Positions 25,602 through 34,614 of a stretch of 60,391 nt of DNA are shown here, piece by piece. Under the pieces are notes generated by a model. The model made no database searches. It was not told the origin of the DNA and saw only the letters and a list, made by a program, of their open reading frames with translations. Each line of letters begins with the position of its first letter. The first letter of the stretch is position 1. Source of the DNA: CAYVBJ01 sp964415185 (GTDB lineage: Bacteria; Bacteroidota; Rhodothermia; Balneolales; Balneolaceae); the NCBI GenBank assembly GCA_964415185.1, contig CAYPZI010000006.1, positions 1-60,391 of the forward strand. Reading direction: 5' to 3'. The translations under genes and the position numbers were made by a program.

Positions 25602-27614
25602 ATGACCCGAATTTTTTCATCTCTGACTCTCCTTGCATTTTTACTGATTTCCTGTTCATCTCCGCAGACTTTGGCTGAAGCTGAAAAAACTGACGCCGGT
25701 CAGCAGGCGATTGATTTGGAACGTCCAATTCCTTATCCGGTTGAAGTTCCCGGATCATTTATAAATGCCATAGATTCCGGCACCAGGACCGATACCGGGA
25801 TGCCCGGAGAAGCCTACTGGCAAAATTCATCGGAATACCTGCTAACCGCCGAGCTGATTCCCGATGAGCACTTGCTTAAGGGTTCAGCGCAAATATCGTA
25901 TATCAATAATTCACCGGATGAATTAGACCGTATCGTTATTGAACTGGCCCAAAATCTTCATAAGGAAGGAGTTCCGAAGAAAGAGACAACTGAAATTACA
26001 GGAGGGGTTCAGCTCGGAAAAGTAATGGTAAACGGGATTGAACTTGAAGAGATCAACCTGTTTCAGCGTTTTGCGAGGGGTGAGGCCGGGTATATAGTAG
26101 AAGGCACCTCGCTTTATCTGTTTCCGGACAGGCCTCTTGCCTCCGGATCTGTTGCCGATATGAGTGTCGAATGGTCGTTTACTATTCCCGAAGCCGGTGC
26201 TTCCGGCCGGATGGGCAGAAACAGGGGAAACCTCTACTTTCTGGCATATTGGTATCCAAAGGTGGCCGTCTATGATGATGTGTATGGCTGGCTGGATGAC
26301 GCATTTCTTGGGAATGCCGAATTTTACCACGGATTCGCAAATTATAACCTGTCTGTTACAGCACCTGAAGGCTGGATTGTGATGGGTACAGGCGAATTTC
26401 TCAACCCGGAGGAAACCCTTTCTGAAATTGCATTTGAAAGGTATAACAAGGCGGGTGACAGCGATGAGCCGGTAACTGTAATCGGTGAGGGTGAGTTTGA
26501 GAATGCAACCAGATCTTCGGATAATGGAAAACTTACCTGGAATTTTTCAGCTCAACAAGTTCGCGACGTCGCCTTCAGTGCCACACGCCAATCTGTTTGG
26601 GAAAGCGCCCGGACCGGGGTAGGCGATCTCAATAATGACGGTACCACAGATTATACCCGGATTCATTCATTTTACCGGACGTTTGCTCCTTTATGGCGTG
26701 AACAGGTTAAATATGCTCAGCATAGTATTACGTTCCTGTCTGATTACATCGGAATTGATTATCCATGGCCGCACATGACCTCAGTAGAAGGGGCCGGGAT
26801 TATCGGTGGAGGCATGGAATTCCCTATGATGACCATCATCGGCAGCTATAACGGAAGAAGCGCAGCAGATCTTTACGGTGTTACGGCCCATGAACTTGCA
26901 CATATGTGGTTTCCCATGATACTGAGCACGAATGAACGCAGGTACACCTGGATTGATGAAGGTTTTACCACATTTCACACGCACCAGGCCGAAACGGACT
27001 TTTACCCCAAAAGGTACGACAACATGAATATGTATGGTGATTACCTGCAAGTAGCAGGAACCGAACTTGAAGGCCCGGTCATGCGTTGGTCCGATTACCA
27101 TTATCCCGGTCCGGCTTATGGCATAGCATCCTACCCAAAGCCCGCATCTGTTTTTACGGCTCTTGAAAATGTTTTAGGGAAAGAGCAATTTAAAAAAGCT
27201 TATGACGAGCTCATTGAAAGGTGGCAGTATAAGCACCCTTACCCCTGGGATATCTTTAATACTTTCGAGGATGTAACCGGACAGGACCTCTCCTGGTTTT
27301 GGAGAAGCTGGTTCTATGAAACCTGGACCCTTGATCATGCCATTACTTATGTCAGTATTGATGAAGGCAATATTGAAATAACGGTTGAAGATCTTGGACA
27401 GGTAATTATGCCCGTGCAAATTTCAGTAAAATTATCTGACGGAACCGTGGTTACAGAAACGATCAGTGAGAAGGAATGGCTGAAAGGCATAGCAGAAGTG
27501 GTTTATGCAATTGAAATTGAAGGTGAAGTCACGGAAATTGAAATCAATCCGGATCTGATCTATCCGGAAGTGAATTATGATAATAATATTTGGAAAAGAG
27601 GACAGAACCAGTAG
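25602..27614 (+). CDS. M1 family zinc metallopeptidase, lipoprotein
   Basis: A 670-residue exported aminopeptidase-like protein: lipobox LLISC (Cys18), an N-terminal beta-sandwich domain, then the thermolysin-like domain with the substrate-binding GGGMEFPM motif and the zinc site HELAH (H430, E431, H434) with the third ligand E453 in WIDEGF, the family spacing HExxH-X18-E. It should cleave N-terminal residues from peptides outside the inner membrane. It is a single gene between the receiver protein and the two-component operon. Confidence 0.93.
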   Translation: MTRIFSSLTLLAFLLISCSSPQTLAEAEKTDAGQQAIDLERPIPYPVEVPGSFINAIDSGTRTDTGMPGEAYWQNSSEYLLTAELIPDEHLLKGSAQISYINNSPDELDRIVIELAQNLHKEGVPKKETTEITGGVQLGKVMVNGIELEEINLFQRFARGEAGYIVEGTSLYLFPDRPLASGSVADMSVEWSFTIPEAGASGRMGRNRGNLYFLAYWYPKVAVYDDVYGWLDDAFLGNAEFYHGFANYNLSVTAPEGWIVMGTGEFLNPEETLSEIAFERYNKAGDSDEPVTVIGEGEFENATRSSDNGKLTWNFSAQQVRDVAFSATRQSVWESARTGVGDLNNDGTTDYTRIHSFYRTFAPLWREQVKYAQHSITFLSDYIGIDYPWPHMTSVEGAGIIGGGMEFPMMTIIGSYNGRSAADLYGVTAHELAHMWFPMILSTNERRYTWIDEGFTTFHTHQAETDFYPKRYDNMNMYGDYLQVAGTELEGPVMRWSDYHYPGPAYGIASYPKPASVFTALENVLGKEQFKKAYDELIERWQYKHPYPWDIFNTFEDVTGQDLSWFWRSWFYETWTLDHAITYVSIDEGNIEITVEDLGQVIMPVQISVKLSDGTVVTETISEKEWLKGIAEVVYAIEIEGEVTEIEINPDLIYPEVNYDNNIWKRGQNQ

Positions 27615-27769
27615 TATACATTTTCAAAAAAATGAAACAGAATGTAAAAAGTGTTAACAACAAGGTTCACACAGATAATTAAATAGTATATTGATTTTGC
27701 ATGTAGTACGTTAGCTAAAATGCGTATTAAATTTGATCAATTTACTTAATTCACTACATTTTTTGCTTA

Positions 27770-29479
27770 ATGTTTTCAAAATTTACACAAAACAGCGGCA
27801 ACCTCAGATACCTGTTTTTTGCTATAGGTGTAATAGCAGTTATAGCTGTAACAGGCATGAATGTGTATTCACTATATGCCCTTCGTGAAAGCACGATCGA
27901 ATCTGTAGAAGAGAGTTATAAGTCTGACCTTGAAGATTTTTCCAACGAAGTGAGGTATCGTTTTTACAGGCCGTTCTGGGGCATCTCAAAACTTGACATG
28001 GAGTATTTACAGTTTTTCTGGAACAAAAGGGCCCACTTTCCCAAACGATTCCGGGAGGTTCTTGCCGAAGCATCACAAGATTCCATGTTTAAGCACATCT
28101 ACTATTTACCGGAAGATTCGGACGGCTGCCAAAATTCCGCTGATCCCGTATTCAGATATGATTCTGAAAAAAACGAGATTAATCGCGTTTCGGATTTGCC
28201 AGATATTGTCTGCGATGGTTTCGGTTTGTCCAGAACAAATGTGAAAACTTTGAAAGGAGATTTCAAATACAATACCAAAGTAACCTTCGACAGCCATCAC
28301 AGTATGACTTTGGCCCTGATCAATCTTACCGACATGGAAGTAGTGGGCCATGTAAATTTTGTGATTGATAAATATTTTCTGGTCAATAATTTCCTTCAAA
28401 AACAACTGACAAAGAAATATGGCAAGGATGAAAAACCAGGCCTGGTGGTTTGGTTAAGAGACTGGAGAGAAGATCGAATTTTAATTTCAACGGACGAATC
28501 TGTTCCATTTTCACGTGATAATATCAATATTAAGCAAAGATTTCCGGATCTGCTTGATGGGTGGGTACTCTACGCTTCTTTTACCGAATCGCCCACTATT
28601 GAAGCTTCGAATGCATCTTTGTATCGCAATCTCGTTGTTTTAGGATTTGCGGTTATATTTTTGATCGGGGCACTTTTGTATATGTTTATTACTGCTCAAA
28701 GAGAACGCGAACTTGCCAAACGGCAAGCCGGGTTTCTTGCGAATGTAACTCACGAGCTTAAAACTCCTCTTGCAGTAATGCAGGCCGCAGGTGAAAATAT
28801 CGCAGATGGGCGTGTGACCGAAGGTAAGAGGCTGCAGGATTATGGAAATCATATATACACTGAGGCGATCCGGCTTCGGAAAATGATAGAAAAACTGCTC
28901 GATGTAGCCAAAGCTGATTCAGGACAGGCCGTAGCCGAATTTGCACCCAGAAAACTTGACGAAATAGTAGAAAAGTTTTACAATCAGAACCGGGAGTATA
29001 TCAAAGACAAAGGCTTTGAGGTCAGTTTGAACGTAAATAAAAATACACCGTTATGTATGGTTGATGCAGATCATATCGATACGATATTAAGTAACCTGGT
29101 GGAAAACGCAATGAAATACAGCATGGATGATAAACGAATTGAAATAACCGTTGATTCCGATGGACAGGAAGTGATGCTTTCAATTAAAGATTATGGCATT
29201 GGCATCCCGGATAAAGAGCAAAACCGGATTTTTGATAAATTTTACCGCGTTGAAGATGCACTGACAGCCAAAACCAAAGGACATGGCCTTGGGCTCTCCA
29301 TTGTAAAAAATTTAATAGAACTGAACAAGGGATCCATAGATCTTAAAAGCAAACCGGGTGAAGGTTCCGAATTTACTGTAAAAATTCCTGCCTTCCTGAA
29401 AAGCGATAAAAAGACATCTTCCGATATGCCGAAACCTGAAAAACAGTTTGACAACAAAGAAGAGTATGCCGGTAAATAA
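27770..29479 (+). CDS. membrane sensor histidine kinase
   Basis: The 569-residue kinase has TM1 at ~14-36, a ~250-residue periplasmic domain I do not recognise (with Cys120 and Cys148, possibly a disulfide), TM2 at ~286-308, then the dimerisation box with H328 in NVTHELKTPLAV and the ATPase domain (NLVENAMKYS, DYGIGIPDKEQ, KGHGLGLSI). The kinase core resembles Bacteroidota HKs of the OmpR-partner type. It overlaps the downstream response regulator by 14 nt, so the pair is translationally coupled. The signal is unknown. Confidence 0.93.
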   Translation: MFSKFTQNSGNLRYLFFAIGVIAVIAVTGMNVYSLYALRESTIESVEESYKSDLEDFSNEVRYRFYRPFWGISKLDMEYLQFFWNKRAHFPKRFREVLAEASQDSMFKHIYYLPEDSDGCQNSADPVFRYDSEKNEINRVSDLPDIVCDGFGLSRTNVKTLKGDFKYNTKVTFDSHHSMTLALINLTDMEVVGHVNFVIDKYFLVNNFLQKQLTKKYGKDEKPGLVVWLRDWREDRILISTDESVPFSRDNINIKQRFPDLLDGWVLYASFTESPTIEASNASLYRNLVVLGFAVIFLIGALLYMFITAQRERELAKRQAGFLANVTHELKTPLAVMQAAGENIADGRVTEGKRLQDYGNHIYTEAIRLRKMIEKLLDVAKADSGQAVAEFAPRKLDEIVEKFYNQNREYIKDKGFEVSLNVNKNTPLCMVDADHIDTILSNLVENAMKYSMDDKRIEITVDSDGQEVMLSIKDYGIGIPDKEQNRIFDKFYRVEDALTAKTKGHGLGLSIVKNLIELNKGSIDLKSKPGEGSEFTVKIPAFLKSDKKTSSDMPKPEKQFDNKEEYAGK

Positions 29480-30170
29480 AAAGAAAATTTTAATTGTTGA
29501 AGACGAACCCAGCCTGGTTTTTACTCTCAGGGATACATTGGAAAGTGAAGGTTACGATGTAACTGTTGCTGAAGATGGCACCGGTGCAATCGAGCTTACC
29601 AAAAAAACCGATCCCGATCTTATGATACTGGATATCATGCTCCCCGGCATGAGCGGATATGAAATTTGCAAGAAATTAAGAGAGATGAAATATTCTTTCC
29701 CGATTATTATGCTCACGGCAAAGGACCAGGAGATTGACAAGGTCGCCGGACTCAATATCGGGGCTGATGACTACATCACCAAGCCATTCGGCGTAAAAGA
29801 GCTGCTTGCGCGGATTCATGCCAGGCTTCGGCGTGCATCAGCCTATGCCGGTTCGGGTCCGGTTGATATGCTTCGGCTTGGCCCGGTAAAAATTGATCTT
29901 AAAGATTCCGTCGTAAAAAAACCTAATGGCACTGAGCATGACTTGTCGACCCGTGAAGTTGAATTAATCAGATACTTTATCTCTCATGCCAATCAGCCGG
30001 TAAACAGAGACACCCTCCTGGAACAGGTATGGCGGTATGAATACAGCACAAATACCAGGACAGTGGATGTTCATATATCAAAATTGAGAGCTAAAATTGA
30101 AATGAACCCTGATGACCCCAAACATCTTGTTACACTTCATGGTGTGGGTTATATGCTGAAACTTGACTGA
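29466..30170 (+). CDS. OmpR/PhoB-type response regulator
   Basis: A receiver domain (ILIVEDEPSLVF, phospho-acceptor in LMILDIMLPGMSG, Lys in DYITKPFGVKELLARI) is followed by a winged-helix DNA-binding domain (STREVELIRYF...VDVHISKLRAKIE...GVGYML). I start it at ATG 29466 (MPVNKKKILIV); the frame extends to a TTG at 29448, which is less likely. It is the cognate partner of the overlapping histidine kinase. Targets are unknown. Confidence 0.94.
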   Translation: MPVNKKKILIVEDEPSLVFTLRDTLESEGYDVTVAEDGTGAIELTKKTDPDLMILDIMLPGMSGYEICKKLREMKYSFPIIMLTAKDQEIDKVAGLNIGADDYITKPFGVKELLARIHARLRRASAYAGSGPVDMLRLGPVKIDLKDSVVKKPNGTEHDLSTREVELIRYFISHANQPVNRDTLLEQVWRYEYSTNTRTVDVHISKLRAKIEMNPDDPKHLVTLHGVGYMLKLD

Positions 30171-30189
30171 CTTTTTTACACCTTTAATT

Positions 30190-30687
30190 ATGGCAAATGC
30201 TCTCGAAAATGTGCAAGGTGGTTTTTTTTACACCTCCGGTGATATTGTTAAAAAAGGTATTGAAAGGTCAAGATCGAGTCCGCGAAAGAGAATAATACTG
30301 CCCATTCACAGAAAACAGGAAGCAAGCGTTCAGCGTATGCTCAACTTTTTACAGCCCGGCACATATATCCGTCCTCATAAACATTCCATGCCCGGGGCTA
30401 CGGAATCCGCTGTGATTTTAAAAGGGAAAATTTGTTTTTTTATATTTGAAGATAACGGAAATATTACCCGGAGCCGGATCCTGGATGAATCTGCACTAAA
30501 TTCAGTGGCTGACATCGAGCCGGGTGTTTGGCATTCCTTCATTGTTTTGGAGAAAGACACCATCCTGTTTGAATGCAAAAAAGGTCCCTACGATGCAGAA
30601 ACCGATAAAATATTTGCAAGTTGGGCTCCCGAAGAATTCACCGGCGACGCAGGTGAATATCTTAAAAAAATGGAAGCCTGTGTTTAA
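30190..30687 (+). CDS. WbuC-like cupin-fold protein
   Basis: About 165 residues with a cupin barrel: the metal-binding type motif PGTYIRPHKHSMPGATE, then EPGVWHSFIVLE. The family (WbuC-type cupins) includes proteins from O-antigen clusters, but many members are elsewhere and have no proven reaction. I prefer ATG 30190 (MANALENVQGG), 19 nt after the regulator stop; a TTG at 30163 in the same frame would overlap it. Position in the kinase/regulator operon suggests the cupin may be co-expressed with them. Downstream is a 322-bp gap filled mostly by the 30708-30984 elements. Confidence 0.75.
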   Translation: MANALENVQGGFFYTSGDIVKKGIERSRSSPRKRIILPIHRKQEASVQRMLNFLQPGTYIRPHKHSMPGATESAVILKGKICFFIFEDNGNITRSRILDESALNSVADIEPGVWHSFIVLEKDTILFECKKGPYDAETDKIFASWAPEEFTGDAGEYLKKMEACV

Positions 30688-30707
30688 GCACTTAGTCAAG
30701 TAAATCC

Positions 30708-30859
30708 CTAGTGTCGTGTCATCTTTAATACAACGTTTAAGCGAAGAAAGTCATCGGATGAGTTTTTTCGAAAAGTCAAGCATTTTTGTATTCTTGCGCT
30801 TTTTCAGGTTTGACTCATCCGATGACTTGACCGACATTTTAAACTTGACGCAACACTAG
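30708..30859. repeat. MITE/REP-like palindromic element, unit 1
   Basis: A 152-bp element bounded by CTAGTGTCGTGTCA (30708-30721) and an inverted copy (30846-30859, 12 of 14 matching). Inside is a perfect 15-bp inverted repeat, AGTCATCGGATGAGT at 30749-30763 and its complement at 30813-30827. There is no open reading frame. It shares its last four bases (CTAG) with unit 2. Confidence 0.75.
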
Positions 30860-30984
30860 TGACGTGTCAAGGATAAGATGACGGAAAAACCCGCAAAGTT
30901 TCCTTTCTGAAATGGCATTGTATTAATAAAATGGCAGCAATATTGAGATTAAACTTTGCGGGTTTACGGTTGACATGACACTAG
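30856..30984. repeat. MITE/REP-like palindromic element, unit 2
   Basis: A 129-bp element with the same kind of ends, CTAGTGACGTGTCA (30856-30869) and TGACATGACACTAG (30971-30984). Its internal perfect 15-bp inverted repeat (AAACCCGCAAAGTTT at 30887-30901, complement at 30951-30965) is unrelated to that of unit 1. Together the two fill most of the 322-bp gap between the cupin and the flavoprotein gene. Confidence 0.75.
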
Positions 30985-31009
30985 TCAGATAACATTATTT
31001 TGGAGATTA

Positions 31010-32113
31010 ATGAATTCAGCAAACATTTCTGTCTGGGAAAAAAATACCTGGCATAATAATCCCGACTTGTTGGTAATAGGTGGCGGAATTACAGGCGCTT
31101 CTGCTGCCCTTGCCTACAAGGAAAAATTTCCAAAACATAATGTTTTACTCATAGAAAGAGGGGTAAAACCGGACGGGGCAAGTACAAGGAATGCTGGATT
31201 TGCATGCATTGGATCGATATCTGAGCATTTGGCCGATGTCAAGGTTGCCGGTGATGAAACGGTTTTTAAGAGGATCAGCAGGCGCTGGAACGGGCTCTCT
31301 TTACTTAGGAGCAGAATAAATGATATTTCCATCGATTATATCCGCACGGGTGGATATGAAATTTTTACAGATACCGGCAAATTTGAGGAATGTGCTGATA
31401 AAATACCGTATTTCAACCGGGAACTTAAAAATATTACGGGCTTTGAAAATGTATACAGCAAAACCATATATCAGGGTTACCCGGCAATTCTTAACAAGGT
31501 TGAGGGGGCTCTTCACAGCGGCAAGTTGATGTGGGAATTGGTTATGAATGTGCAGGCGTATGGAATTCGTATTTTGTGGAACTCTGAAGTGCAAGATGTT
31601 CGATCCGGTTACGTTCGATTGTCATCGGGTTATGAATTTAAACCGGCAAAAATTTTAATCGCTGCGAACGGATTCACAGCAAGGCTCTGTAACCTTGAAA
31701 TAAAGCCGGCAAGGGGAATTATATTTATTACCGAACCGATTGAAAATCTTGCCTGGAAAGGGACCTTTCACTACCACGAGGGGTATGTCTATTTCAGAAA
31801 TGTAGGGAACCGGTTGATGATCGGGGGAGCGAGGCATATTGCAAAAGAATCCGAAACCACCACTGAACCCGGTATCAATCCGGAAATTCGCGAGTGGCTG
31901 CAAAGGTTTTGCAACGAGACGTTGCGGCTGCCTCATGGCTGGATGGTGGAAAGAGAGTGGAGCGGTATCATGGGGTTTACGGCAGATAAAGAACCGATTG
32001 TACAGGAAATTATGCCAAATGTCTGGGTATCAGCCGGACTGAGCGGAATGGGCATAGCTATTGGCATGCAAACCGCTTCAGATGTAATCGAGCTAATTCA
32101 AAACAAAAATTAA
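31010..32113 (+). CDS. DAO-family FAD-dependent oxidoreductase
   Basis: The 367-residue flavoprotein opens, after a short leader, with the FAD-binding Rossmann motif LLVIGGGITGASAALAY (residues ~20-36) and has the DAO-family middle (STRNAGFACIG, substrate-side) and a C-terminal FAD contact (WVSAGLSGMGIAIGMQTA). It probably oxidises an amino acid or amine; the substrate cannot be set from sequence. It is a lone gene with a strong terminator after it. Confidence 0.85.
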   Translation: MNSANISVWEKNTWHNNPDLLVIGGGITGASAALAYKEKFPKHNVLLIERGVKPDGASTRNAGFACIGSISEHLADVKVAGDETVFKRISRRWNGLSLLRSRINDISIDYIRTGGYEIFTDTGKFEECADKIPYFNRELKNITGFENVYSKTIYQGYPAILNKVEGALHSGKLMWELVMNVQAYGIRILWNSEVQDVRSGYVRLSSGYEFKPAKILIAANGFTARLCNLEIKPARGIIFITEPIENLAWKGTFHYHEGYVYFRNVGNRLMIGGARHIAKESETTTEPGINPEIREWLQRFCNETLRLPHGWMVEREWSGIMGFTADKEPIVQEIMPNVWVSAGLSGMGIAIGMQTASDVIELIQNKN

Positions 32114-32228
32114 GATGACTGATGTGATTGCCAAATAAGTGAATCATAGCTGTTTAAAACGTTTTAAAATCCAATAAAAATTATTGTTTTTGTATATATC
32201 AGTAAAAATTTTATGGAATTTCTAATAC

Positions 32229-32253
32229 AAACCCCCTGAAAAGGGGTTTTTTT
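32229..32253 (+). terminator. intrinsic terminator after the DAO-type gene
   Basis: A short GC-rich hairpin, AACCCC and GGGGTT around a CTGAAAA loop, is followed by seven T. It lies about 115 nt after the stop codon. Confidence 0.85.
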
Positions 32254-32363
32254 ACTATCAGATTTCTTAGTCAGGCAACAAATCAATCAAACTCTGATGT
32301 ATATTCATCCGTAATCCGGCTCATCAGAAAAATCGTTTTGGACAGATGTGCAGGTGAATAACG

Positions 32364-33032
32364 TCAGAAAATATTATTTTTGATACCAAGCTTATATTCG
32401 TTATAAATTTCAACAAGCTCACTAAGCATCATGGCAGTTGCTCCCCAAAGCGGGACCTTATGTATATTCCAATAAGGCACTTTAAAAAGGCTGTTTTTTC
32501 TGAGTTCCCACTCTTCTACGGTGATATTATTTATATCTGCGAGCGTGCTGATTTTAACCGGAATAATCTCTTCAACTTCCCGGTTTGAAAGATTAAGATC
32601 GGGTCTTTGCGTTAACATTCCGATAAAAGGCTCAACCATATTGTTTGTTCGATGAATGTAGAGAGAGGTCATCTTGCCTGCAATTTTTACATGATTTTTT
32701 GAAATGCCAATCTCCTCATATGTCTCTCGCAGGGCAGCATTTACTGCTGATTCGTTACTTTCAATTTGACCTCCTGGAAAACTGATTTGTCCCCCGTGAT
32801 TCACATTCCTGGTTCTCAGGGTCAATATTATGGATATGTCGTTATCCGAATCAGAGTACAATGGAATCAGGACACTATTTAAATTGGAATTGCCTTCGGG
32901 GTAGAGCGGAAAATGGTCGGCTGATTTTGAAGGAAGAGGTGCCATTTTTATTTGAGCCTTCTGCCCGGGCAGCGGTGCTGAGAGCCGCTTTTTCAAATAA
33001 AAATAAAATTGATTTAAATCACCCTGTTGCAT
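32364..33032 (-). CDS. Nudix hydrolase, CoA pyrophosphatase type
   Basis: The 222-residue protein has a complete Nudix box (GQIESNESAVNAALRETYEEIG) preceded by the CoA-pyrophosphatase signature LTLRTRNVNHGGQISFPGG. Family members cleave CoA and derivatives into phosphopantetheine and 3',5'-ADP. Length is normal. It is followed on the same strand's upstream side by the guanine deaminase gene after 79 bp. Confidence 0.88.
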   Translation of the reverse strand: MQQGDLNQFYFYLKKRLSAPLPGQKAQIKMAPLPSKSADHFPLYPEGNSNLNSVLIPLYSDSDNDISIILTLRTRNVNHGGQISFPGGQIESNESAVNAALRETYEEIGISKNHVKIAGKMTSLYIHRTNNMVEPFIGMLTQRPDLNLSNREVEEIIPVKISTLADINNITVEEWELRKNSLFKVPYWNIHKVPLWGATAMMLSELVEIYNEYKLGIKNNIF

Positions 33033-33111
33033 CTAATTAAAATTAAACTTAAAAATTTAAATTGAGCTGCGACCAACTATACTTTTCCGACAGGTTCAGA
33101 TACTGAATGAG

Positions 33112-33579
33112 TCAGTATTTAATTTTATCAGGCTTATTAACCCATTTCTTGAAAAGATCAAGAGATTCTTTTTTTTCAATCTGAACCATCGGAATTGAAC
33201 GCAGGCCGGGTTCAACACTCAGCTCGTCGTATATAAATTCGTCATCAAATCCGGCAGTTGCAGCATCCTTACGGCCGGCGGCAAAATATACGTTCTCAGG
33301 CCGTGCCCAGTAAATGGCACCCAGGCACATCGGGCAAGGCTCGCACGTTGTATATATTTCACATCCTGTTAACTGGAAAGATTTGAGCTTGTTGCATGCA
33401 TCCCGTATAGCGGTAACTTCAGCATGGGCTGTCGGGTCATTAGAAGATATAACCTTATTAAAGCCTTCTCCGATTATTTCCCCATTTTTTACAACTATGC
33501 AGCCAAAAGGCCCGCCGTGATTATGTTCCATTCCCCACTCGGCCAGCTCGAGTGCTTTTTTCATAAATTTCTTCTGCAT
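33112..33579 (-). CDS. guaD: guanine deaminase / CMP-dCMP-type nucleoside deaminase
   Basis: The 155-residue zinc deaminase has HAE (H52, E54) and PCPMC (C82, C85). The wider sequence (SNDPTAHAEVTAIR, LGAIYWARPENV, AGFDDEFIY and a C-terminal ...WVNKPDKIKY) follows Bacillus GuaD closely, including the C-terminal tail that closes the active site. It should convert guanine to xanthine. A tRNA adenosine deaminase (TadA) is the alternative but lacks this C-terminal tail. Confidence 0.85.
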   Translation of the reverse strand: MQKKFMKKALELAEWGMEHNHGGPFGCIVVKNGEIIGEGFNKVISSNDPTAHAEVTAIRDACNKLKSFQLTGCEIYTTCEPCPMCLGAIYWARPENVYFAAGRKDAATAGFDDEFIYDELSVEPGLRSIPMVQIEKKESLDLFKKWVNKPDKIKY

Positions 33580-33651
33580 AAAAATTTTTTTTGAATTGAG
33601 TTTCAGGAACCACGAACTTAGGACGGTTAATTGTAAAATAAAATGAAATAA

Positions 33652-34596
33652 ATGAGTTTATTAGTTGTAGGATCTGTTGCTTACGATGGCATAGAAACAC
33701 CATTTGGGAAAAAAGAAAAAATACTGGGAGGCTCCGCTACCTATCTTTCAATAACTTCATCCTTCTTTTCAAATGAAGTTAACCTGGTTGGTGTGGTTGG
33801 TAAAGATTTCGCCGAGAGTGATATTCAGATACTTAAAGATAAAAAAATTAACCTTACCGGCTTACAGATCGACCGGACAGGCAAAACATTTTTCTGGCAA
33901 GGCAAGTACCATTATGACCTGAATAACCGTGATACGCTGGACACACAACTGAATGTTTTTGAAAATTTCGATCCTGTTATTCCCGAAGCTTACCATGATT
34001 CGAAGTATGTAGCCCTCGGTAATATTGAACCGGGACTTCAGGAAAAAGTGCTTGATCAGATCCAAAATCCCAAACTGGTTGTCATGGATACCATGAATTT
34101 CTGGATTGAAGGTACGCCTGAAGCATTGGAAAAAACACTTAAAAGAGTCGATATGCTGGTTGTGAATGATTCGGAAGCACGTGAATTAACAGGCGAGCCA
34201 AATCTGATTAAGGCGGCCGGTAAAATCAGGGGGATGGGGCCGGATTACCTGATTATTAAAAAGGGAGAGCATGGAGCACTGCTATTTACCGATAGTGAAA
34301 TATTTGCGGCTCCTGCCTATCCCGTTATCAATATCTTTGATCCAACCGGGGCAGGCGATACCTTTATGGGCGGACTGCTCGGATGGCTGGATTATACCGA
34401 CGACCTGGATGCTGAAAACCTGAGAAGAGCTGTTATTTTCGGATCTGTGATGGCGAGTTTTTGTGTAGAAAAATTTGGCCCTGAAAAAATTATTGAACTG
34501 ACGGAAGATCAGATTTACAGCCGATACAAAGAATTTCAGCAATTGAGTTACATTCCTGAGGTTTCCGCGATTTCTGGTACAACAATTGAAAGCTAA
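33652..34596 (+). CDS. PfkB-family sugar/nucleoside kinase
   Basis: The 314-residue protein has the N-terminal GGSATYLSI substrate segment and the C-terminal PfkB signature DPTGAGDTF (D230-F238, catalytic Asp D236). It is one of several ribokinase-fold kinases whose substrate sequence does not show. It starts 72 bp from the divergent guanine deaminase and 18 bp before rdgB, so a nucleoside substrate is as plausible as a sugar (inference). Confidence 0.82.
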   Translation: MSLLVVGSVAYDGIETPFGKKEKILGGSATYLSITSSFFSNEVNLVGVVGKDFAESDIQILKDKKINLTGLQIDRTGKTFFWQGKYHYDLNNRDTLDTQLNVFENFDPVIPEAYHDSKYVALGNIEPGLQEKVLDQIQNPKLVVMDTMNFWIEGTPEALEKTLKRVDMLVVNDSEARELTGEPNLIKAAGKIRGMGPDYLIIKKGEHGALLFTDSEIFAAPAYPVINIFDPTGAGDTFMGGLLGWLDYTDDLDAENLRRAVIFGSVMASFCVEKFGPEKIIELTEDQIYSRYKEFQQLSYIPEVSAISGTTIES

Positions 34597-34614
34597 GACG
34601 CATTGTAAATAGTG

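Noticed and set aside
29448..29465. TTG start for the OmpR-type regulator
   Set aside because: ATG 29466 gives the normal short lead-in to the receiver.
30163..30189. TTG start for the cupin gene
   Set aside because: ATG 30190 is nearby, follows the regulator stop and starts a more usual N-terminus.
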